A stretch of DNA of 64,000 nucleotides from Mauremys mutica (Eukaryota; Chordata; Testudines; Geoemydidae), in the NCBI RefSeq assembly GCF_020497125.1, contig NC_059075.1, positions 106,059,222 to 106,123,221 of the forward strand, given 5' to 3'. A program made the translations under genes and the position numbers. Below are positions 58,368 through 64,000 of the stretch, one piece after another (position 1 is the stretch's first letter; every line of letters starts with the position of its first letter). The notes below the pieces were generated by a model. That model had not been told where the DNA came from. It saw only the letters and a program-made list of their open reading frames with translations, and did not search any database.

Positions 58368-59127
58368 GGGTTTCCAATGCCAATTAGAAAACGACTATAT
58401 TCTTAGTTGAGAGATGATGCAGAAATGCCAAGTTTTTATTCAATCACACATTATAGGTCAGCTCATTTCATACGGGTGTCCTTTGCTTATGAAATTTACT
58501 GCAGATAGTAGAAGTCTAAATTGTTAATGGTCGTAATTTTCACCTTGATACTTTCTTATATGACACTTGGATATACTTTCCTCTAAGCTGAGTCCTGTCC
58601 TTCCTCTTATTGGGCACGGTTTGTGAAATGAATTGCAGGTTCAGATTTAAATAGATGCATCTCAAACTATCCGATTTGCTCCCTGAGTTGGATAGCTCAA
58701 AATGCAACTACTCAGGCTGTCCCTTGCAATCAAAATCCAGGTACAAAAATGGAGCCACCCTTCTGAAAATTGTGTCTGATTAAATAAAACTTGAGGAAGA
58801 TGAATGGAACTATGGCAGTTTACACCAGCTGATAATCTGCCCCTTGATTGCTTTACACCATCTCTTCACTCCGAATATAGTATCTTCTTGATAGTTAAGT
58901 ATTGTTAACTGGAGTGGGAGGTAAAAATCAATTATTATTGTTGCTTATGAGTCTGTAAACAGCATTGGATAACTCATTTTACTTTTGTAAAATCTTTAAC
59001 CATATCCTTTTCTTGTTTCTTGACATTAGAAAGTCACAATAGCGTCGATTGTAGCCTGTTGATATGTTGATCATTGTTGATTTGATAGATAATTCATGAA
59101 AAGTTTCTGTTTTTATCCTCCCATAAG

Positions 59128-59215
59128 GTGTCATCACTGGAGCTGTTGTTGGGTGTATTGTGGGTGCTGTGGCTATAGCTGCTGTAGTGGTATTAGTTTT
59201 CTGGAGACGGAGAAG
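59128..59215 (+). CDS. PTPRJ: PTPRJ transmembrane exon
   Basis: 88 nt, acceptor TATCCTCCCATAAG, donor AG|GTAACA, phase 1 in and phase 2 out. It encodes VITGAVVGCIVGAVAIAAVV, then VLVFW and a basic RRR stop-transfer. The Gly-rich hydrophobic helix, starting right after QDPG and ending FWRRR, is the single-pass PTPRJ membrane segment. GxxxG-like spacing (GAVVG, GAVAI) could support helix packing; this is inference. The N-terminus is outside and the C-terminus is in the cytoplasm. Confidence 0.92.
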
Positions 59216-60728
59216 GTAACACATATTAACTATTGCATTCACTTCTGTAAAGAGAGCCACATTATTTCACCAATACAATAAAAATAATAATAAATAACTA
59301 GCCCTTCTATAATGCTTTTCATAATGAGGCAGAAGCCAGCACTATTCCTGTTTCATATACTTTAAAAAGCAATGTTTTAAAATAAGCTTTATAAATACAA
59401 AATGTTTATATCACAGTAAACTCACTTAGATGATTTTGTTGTGGAAACAACGTCTTCATCATGACAGTGTATCACTGAGCAAATTCTGCTCTGTTACACT
59501 GGTGTAAATTCAGATTTACATGGATATTTGTGTAATTCAGATCAGAATTAGACTAATTGTCATGTATGTATAGTGCTCCATAGCACATTTGTAATTAGTA
59601 TGTCAATGATCACATTAAGGTACTGTTGGCGTGTGTCAGCAGGGTGTACAGGGACAGTTAGAGTATGGCAAGTTAGTGCGGGGTAGATTTACATCCCAGC
59701 TTATTGCAAACTAGATGATTGTGTAGACAAGCCCTGAAGATATCTTATATAGGCTTTTTTTTTTCTCGATTGGCCACACTGGAACCCAACTTGTGGTCTG
59801 AGATTTTCTTTCTGGAGGTAATGGCAAGGCTAAGTGGAAAAGATGTAATGGAAAAGTTTTCAAAAGTTGCCCTAATAAATCTGTGAGAAAATACATAGAC
59901 GCTGTGCTCCTCTAGAAAGCCGGGCTGTGCTGAGAGTGTCCCTAATTCCTGAGTCTTTTCCAGACAATCTGGAGTCCATCAAGGCTCTTTTTCTTCTCAT
60001 GTTACCAGTTAAATTATGCAGAGCATACATTATAAAATGCCACTAAAAGACATGGAAGCCTTTTTTTATTTTCTTTTGCCTTCTTGTTCTGGTTGCTGTT
60101 CCTTCCCAGAAGCTTCCATCTTTGACCAACACTTGCTTCCTAAGTAGAAGATCCAGGAGAGCAGCTTTCTTTGAAGCTGTGAAGATCTTTTTTATTTAAA
60201 CAGCAAGGGTGTAAACACATTGAATAAACGTCTGACTTCTTAAATCATTATGCGGCATTTAGAGTCCTATTTCTAAGGCCTTTTCTACAATGAGATTTTA
60301 GCCCTGGTGCATATTCTTAGTGTAGACACAGCTTACATTGGTGCAATATGATTTTTACTAATGCGGTTGACCCTGGTTCCAAACTGGGAAAAGCTGAACC
60401 AATGTAAACCAGGGATCTGCAATCGTACAGCTACGCCAGTGTCTAAGATTGCCCTGTAGACAAGGGGGTCTGTTCCCTGTCGCTTGACTCCATTAGAACA
60501 GACTAACACTTGTCTATTGTTCATTCATGATCAATGAATTTCTTATTAATGATTTTACTGCTCACTGTAAGTGTAGGGCATAAGGACAGCCACAGTTGGG
60601 GCTTCTTGCACAAGATCAGATGGTATATGAAAAACTATCATGAACCAGGCACAGAAAGAGCTTCTGCCAGGAATCTCATTTGTGTTCTGCATACATTCTT
60701 CTAATCTCTTCCCACTCCTTCCCAACAG
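59216..60728. other. PTPRJ: Intron after the transmembrane exon
   Basis: Holds two MITE remnants with GTAGACAAGCCCT-type ends (59620-59735 and 60275-60467). No exon seen. Confidence 0.6.
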
Positions 60729-60770
60729 GAAAGATGGAAAAAATAGTGAGCTACCCTTTTCTCCGATTAG
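60729..60770 (+). CDS. PTPRJ: PTPRJ cytoplasmic juxtamembrane exon
   Basis: 42 nt, acceptor CTTCCCAACAG, donor AG|GTGAGT, phase 2 in and out. It encodes (R)KDGKNSELPFSPI(R), matching the basic-then-Ser-rich juxtamembrane segment of PTPRJ. It joins the microexon at 61609 in frame. Confidence 0.88.
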
Positions 60771-61608
60771 GTGAGTTAAATAATCTTTCAGCCACTATTT
60801 TCTGAGTTTACGTAAATATTGGCAAGACTTGTTCAGAACTCTGATAATGGTGTACTATACAATTTTCTGAGGTGGAGTTCCTGGGATTAGAGCTTGGAAC
60901 ACTTTATTTCCTTATGGAATTCAGGGAACCAAACATAACCTACTGCTGTCTAAAAATAATTATGTAGAGATTTTCAATGCTGCCAAATGGATTTGAACAC
61001 CCGCTTCCCATGAAAATGAATGGGAATTAGATGGCCAAGTCCCTTAGGTGGCTATTCTTATGCATTGACAATATAATCCAGATTACAAAGTGCAGTGTAT
61101 AGAGGACCTGCCTGCACTCTGTCTAAGCAAGATTGTCCACTGTAGCCTCAATGCTCCCCTGTGATAGGGCTACTTTGTGCTGAACCACCAGTGCAAAATA
61201 GCCTTAAAGCCAGGACAGGGGGATATAGGAGGGTCACCCCAGTACAGGGGGAACCTCAGGTAGTGCAAAACTGGCATAAAATGTCTCAGACACCATGGAA
61301 GCCAAGGGCATCCCAGTGATTCCTAGCAGCCTTTGAGGCCATTGGCAGTCAGTCAAAGTTATACCAGGAGATTGACCTAATACATGACCAAGCTAGGATC
61401 AGGGACTCACAAAGGTGACTTAATGCCACCTTTTTACATCCTCTTTCCTAAATTGCATTGAAACTCCTTCACTGCAGTAGAGCATTGGAGCTATATGTCT
61501 AGTTGTCCTGGAGTGTTTGAGGTGTGTAATAAAGCTTGTTAGAGTAATATAGTAAAAGTATAACTGCGCTGTGTCTAATAATTTTTTTTCTTTTTTCCTT
61601 TCCTCAAG

Positions 61609-61617
61609 ACCCAAGAA
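61609..61617 (+). CDS. PTPRJ: PTPRJ 9-nt microexon
   Basis: Acceptor TTTTCCTTTCCTCAAG, nine bases ACCCAAGAA, then a strong donor GTAAGTAA. Phase 2 in and out. Joined to its neighbours it gives I-R-P-K-K-S-K, which corresponds to the Pro-Lys-Lys-Ser-Lys stretch of PTPRJ before the VENFE motif. Skipping it keeps the frame but removes Pro-Lys-Lys, so regulated inclusion would tune a basic membrane-adjacent patch. The assignment is strong because flanking exons alone lack these residues. Confidence 0.85.
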
Positions 61618-61719
61618 GTAAGTAAATCACATTTTGTAAACATGAACGACTGCCATTAACTGAATTAATGGTTTTTTTAGCTAATAACAAATACTAATAA
61701 ATGGTTTTGTTCATTTTAG

Positions 61720-61807
61720 ATCCAAGTCAATTAAAGTTGAAAACTTTGAGTCCTACTTTAAGAAACAGCAAGCTGACTCGAACTGTGGATTTGCTGAAGA
61801 GTACGAA
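61720..61807 (+). CDS. PTPRJ: PTPRJ exon leading into the phosphatase domain
   Basis: 88 nt, acceptor TTGTTCATTTTAG, donor GAA|GTATGT, phase 2 in and phase 0 out. It reads SKSIKVENFESYFKKQQADS then NCGFAEEYE. This is the wedge-like start of the R3 phosphatase domain; the NCGFAEEYE string precedes the first helix of the catalytic fold. The catalytic core, with WPD loop and HC(X)5R motif, is not in the remaining 2.2 kb and must be downstream. Confidence 0.93.
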
Positions 61808-63237
61808 GTATGTATTACCAGTTGTTATGGAGTTCAGTTATGTATTTTTACAGAGGGGAAAAAAATAGCTTCTCTTTGGGAAGTAGCTAGGCATTGTTTA
61901 GAGGAGAGAGGTGACCAGTGTCAGAGACTGGGCGTATACAAAAATATGATTTTGTCACAGTAAAATTGTTCATAATTCATGGCACAGTCTTGGTAAAAAA
62001 TAGATAATTTCATGCTCTAAGCACTGCAGCCTTGTGCATTCTGCTGCCGTGCATTCACATTTTTAGTTCGCTTTGATCTAGTCCTCGTTGTTAATCAGTG
62101 CTCATATTATGGGGGACCCTGACCCTGCCAGCTGCCTCTGTCCCCCTTTCTACTCTGACTCCCCCCACCCCGCAGACTCTTCTCCCCAGTGCAGAGCTCC
62201 TAGAAGGGGCACAGCTGGGTCTTTGCCTCTCTCATCCCCCAGATCCCCTGTTCTTCTGTTCTCTGTCCTCTTTACCCTTTGTAGGTTCCCCAGTCCTCAA
62301 TCCCACCAGCCCTCTTTCTCCCTGACTCATCCGCTCCCCAACTCCTTTTCCTGTCTCTCTCCTCAGCCCATTGCTGGAGGAGGGGTGGGCAGGATGGAAT
62401 GCAGCAGGCTTGAGCTTATTGCTGCCAAGTAGCTGGCTAGGGCACCAGGCTGTGCCGTTCTTCCTGCTGAGATGAAGGGGCTTCTCCAGTGCAAGGCATC
62501 GGAGCATGGGATCTGCCAGTGAAGTGTCAAGATTGGGCATCAGGTCCCAGCTACAGACTAGGGAGAGAGACAAGAAAGGGAGTCAGGGATTGAAGCAGGA
62601 CAGGATAGAGATGGGGTTGGGGATCAGGCGAGCTGGGGGCTGAGAGGATCGGGGGGTTGAGGACTGGGGTACCTACAAGGGGGAAAGATGGCAGATAACA
62701 GGAGCTATCACCACAGGGGATGTGAGGGTGGCAAAGACCCAGCCCTTCTGGGTGCGCTGCACTGAAGAGAGGGTTTGTAGGGTGGGGTAGGGGGGAGTCA
62801 GAGTGGAAGCTGGGGACAGACGGGGGTCAGAGCAGGGCTAGAGAAGGCAGAAGGGGTGTTAGACGCAAGGAGAGGCAGGAGTGGAGGTGTTTGGGTGAGT
62901 GCAGAAGGCTGGGGGGAGTAGGGGGCGGGGTAGGAAGGCAGAGCAGGGTCAAAAGGCAGGTTGTAAGTGATAGTGGTGGATAGGGAAGGAGGCAGCTGAT
63001 CAAAGTGAAGTAACAAACAGTTAATGCACAGCTACAAGGTCCATATAAATAGCAAAATTCACAGTTCTGTGATGGTAGTGACCACTGTGGCAGAATCGTA
63101 TCCCTGACAACAAATTCCCATCTGCAACAACCCTTATCTGCCTTCTATTTGAAATACAAGAGACACATTTCAGATTCTGTGGCACTAACCCTGTCTGGGG
63201 GCGTGTATGTAGCAATACTTAAGTTAAGTTAGCATGT

Positions 63238-63410
63238 AGCCTGGGGAAAGCCACTTACCAACTCTGTGCCTCTGTCTTCCCACTTGCAAAAAGGGTGGGT
63301 GGGCATAATACTAACATTGCTACCTTCCTTACTGGGGTTTATGGTACCTTAAATTGCTTTAGAGCTGTAAGTTGCTGTACAGATGCTAAATATTGTTTCC
63401 CTCACATCAA
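63238..63410 (+). mobile_element. MIR-like CORE-SINE
   Basis: GCCACTTACCAACTCTGTGC followed by CTGTCTTCCCACTTGCAAAA and a GCATAATACTAACATTGCTACCT stretch follow the MIR core order. Old and diverged. Confidence 0.6.
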
Positions 63411-63555
63411 TAAATATTTTTCTATAAAGTGTATGTAAACTTGAAGATAACTAGAGAGACCCCCAAACTAGGAAACAAGCCATTTGTCCACACAGTCACT
63501 TATAGAAAGGTATCGAATAGCTCAATTGTCTGCTAGTATACAGAATACTTTTCCC

Positions 63556-63665
63556 TCCTCCCTGAAGCCATTCACTGGCTTCCTGTCTCTTTCCATATCA
63601 AGTTCAAACTCCTTATTTTAACTTCTAGGGCACTACATAGCTCTGCCCTGCCTTCCTTTCAGGTT
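63556..63665 (+). mobile_element. LINE (L2-like) relic
   Basis: The plus-strand translation reads EAIHWLPVSFHIKFKLLILT then SRALHSSALP. This resembles the LHWLPV...FKILLLTYKALH motif near the RT end of L2/Rex-type LINEs. Confidence 0.45.
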
Positions 63666-64000
63666 GTGTATCCTCCTCCAGCTCCTCTAGTGCCGTATCC
63701 TCCACCCTACCCCTCTTTCCTCAATGCCCTTTTCATTATCATCCCTCTTTCCTCCTCCTTGTGTGGACTCCAAACCAGCTCCACACCACTCCCTGTTCCT
63801 AAATCAGATCCTCTTCCTGTGTACATTTCTTCACCCTGCACAATTAGCATATGGCCTGACAGCCGTAGTTCATATTCATGACCCCAATTCAGCAAAGAAA
63901 TGTTAGAAAGCCAATGGGACTTTAAATACCTGCTGAATGGTAAGCATATACTTAAGTGCTCTGCTGACTCAGGGCCTGAGTGAACATGCAGTCACTGTTA

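Larger units (their letters stand above)
6953..61807 (+). other. PTPRJ: PTPRJ gene span, partial at both ends
   Basis: Overall locus entry. Exons on the plus strand encode the ectodomain, transmembrane helix and juxtamembrane segment of an R3-subfamily receptor tyrosine phosphatase. Identification rests on the exons at 50445-61807, which match the known PTPRJ order: the membrane-proximal FN3-like domains, the LEPLGSYR motif, the SYVSF motif, QDPG before the membrane, then VENFESYFKKQQADSNCGF. PTPRO, PTPRH and PTPRB share the general plan, but the juxtamembrane wording fits PTPRJ best. Every ectodomain exon is phase 1 on both sides, so exons can be added or skipped without breaking the frame. 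The catalytic domain is not in the window. Confidence 0.9.
61808..64000. other. PTPRJ: Intron after the last PTPRJ exon in the window
   Basis: A strand-biased tract (pyrimidine-rich 62140-62370, G-rich 62580-62990) is followed by a MIR-like SINE and a LINE relic. No exon seen. Confidence 0.6.

Noticed and set aside
50445..61807. Assignment to PTPRO, PTPRH or PTPRB instead of PTPRJ.
   Set aside because: LEPLGSYR, SYVSF, QDPG and the P-K-K-S-K then VENFESYFKKQQADSNCGF series fit PTPRJ best; decisive test would be a protein search returning PTPRJ orthologues first.
62088..63016. Pro/Ser-rich frames on both strands near 62-63 kb.
   Set aside because: Produced by the pyrimidine- and G-rich tracts in the last intron; no exon signals.

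Overview
The window is vertebrate nuclear DNA, almost certainly from a turtle. The gene content is one intron-rich plus-strand gene. The rest is a dense set of amniote repeats: a DIRS-type tyrosine-recombinase retrotransposon, CR1 LINEs, Penelope-like elements carrying a GIY-YIG domain, hAT-like MITEs with 8-bp target duplications, solo LTRs and a MIR-like SINE. I recognise this combination as turtle-like from general knowledge; no search was run and the species cannot be named.

The gene is PTPRJ (receptor-type tyrosine phosphatase eta, also called DEP-1 or CD148), seen from the N-terminal part of the ectodomain to the juxtamembrane segment. Ectodomain exons are each one fibronectin type III (FN3) domain, with phase-1 introns on both sides. 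The exons from 50445 to 61807 join in frame through the membrane-proximal ectodomain, one transmembrane helix, a basic stop-transfer segment, a 9-nt microexon and the conserved juxtamembrane region. The signal-peptide exon and the catalytic phosphatase exons were not found and should lie outside the window.

Layout. 1-4471: 3' part of a DIRS element (gag-like ORF, RT/RNase H, tyrosine recombinase, inverted terminal repeat). 4472-6952: no gene. 6953-10483: possible small exon, first clear ectodomain exon, and a dead FN3 exon (Z1). 10490-15136: repeats. 15137-41285: a nested tandem duplication containing five copies of an exon pair, X (dead) and Y (intact). 41286-49600: an older paralogous block with a dead X-like exon (X6), an intact FN3 exon (Z2) and an intact Y exon (Y6). 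50445-61807: unique 3' ectodomain, transmembrane and juxtamembrane exons. 61808-64000: intron.

The main result is the duplicated block. A roughly 9.3-kb unit containing a Penelope-like element, exon X and exon Y is present three times. Within the second unit a 2.36-kb XY segment is present three times in direct tandem, with identical junctions at a 5-bp microhomology (AAATT) inside a MITE. The spacings agree: 9320 + 2 x 2360 - about 1450 gives the observed offset of about 12593 between Y2 and Y5. All Y copies keep splice sites, a 273-nt length and phase, so they can add FN3 domains to the receptor. All X copies carry the same two lesions, a 1-nt shift near the acceptor and a GT-to-GC change at the donor position, so they appear to have been copied as passengers.
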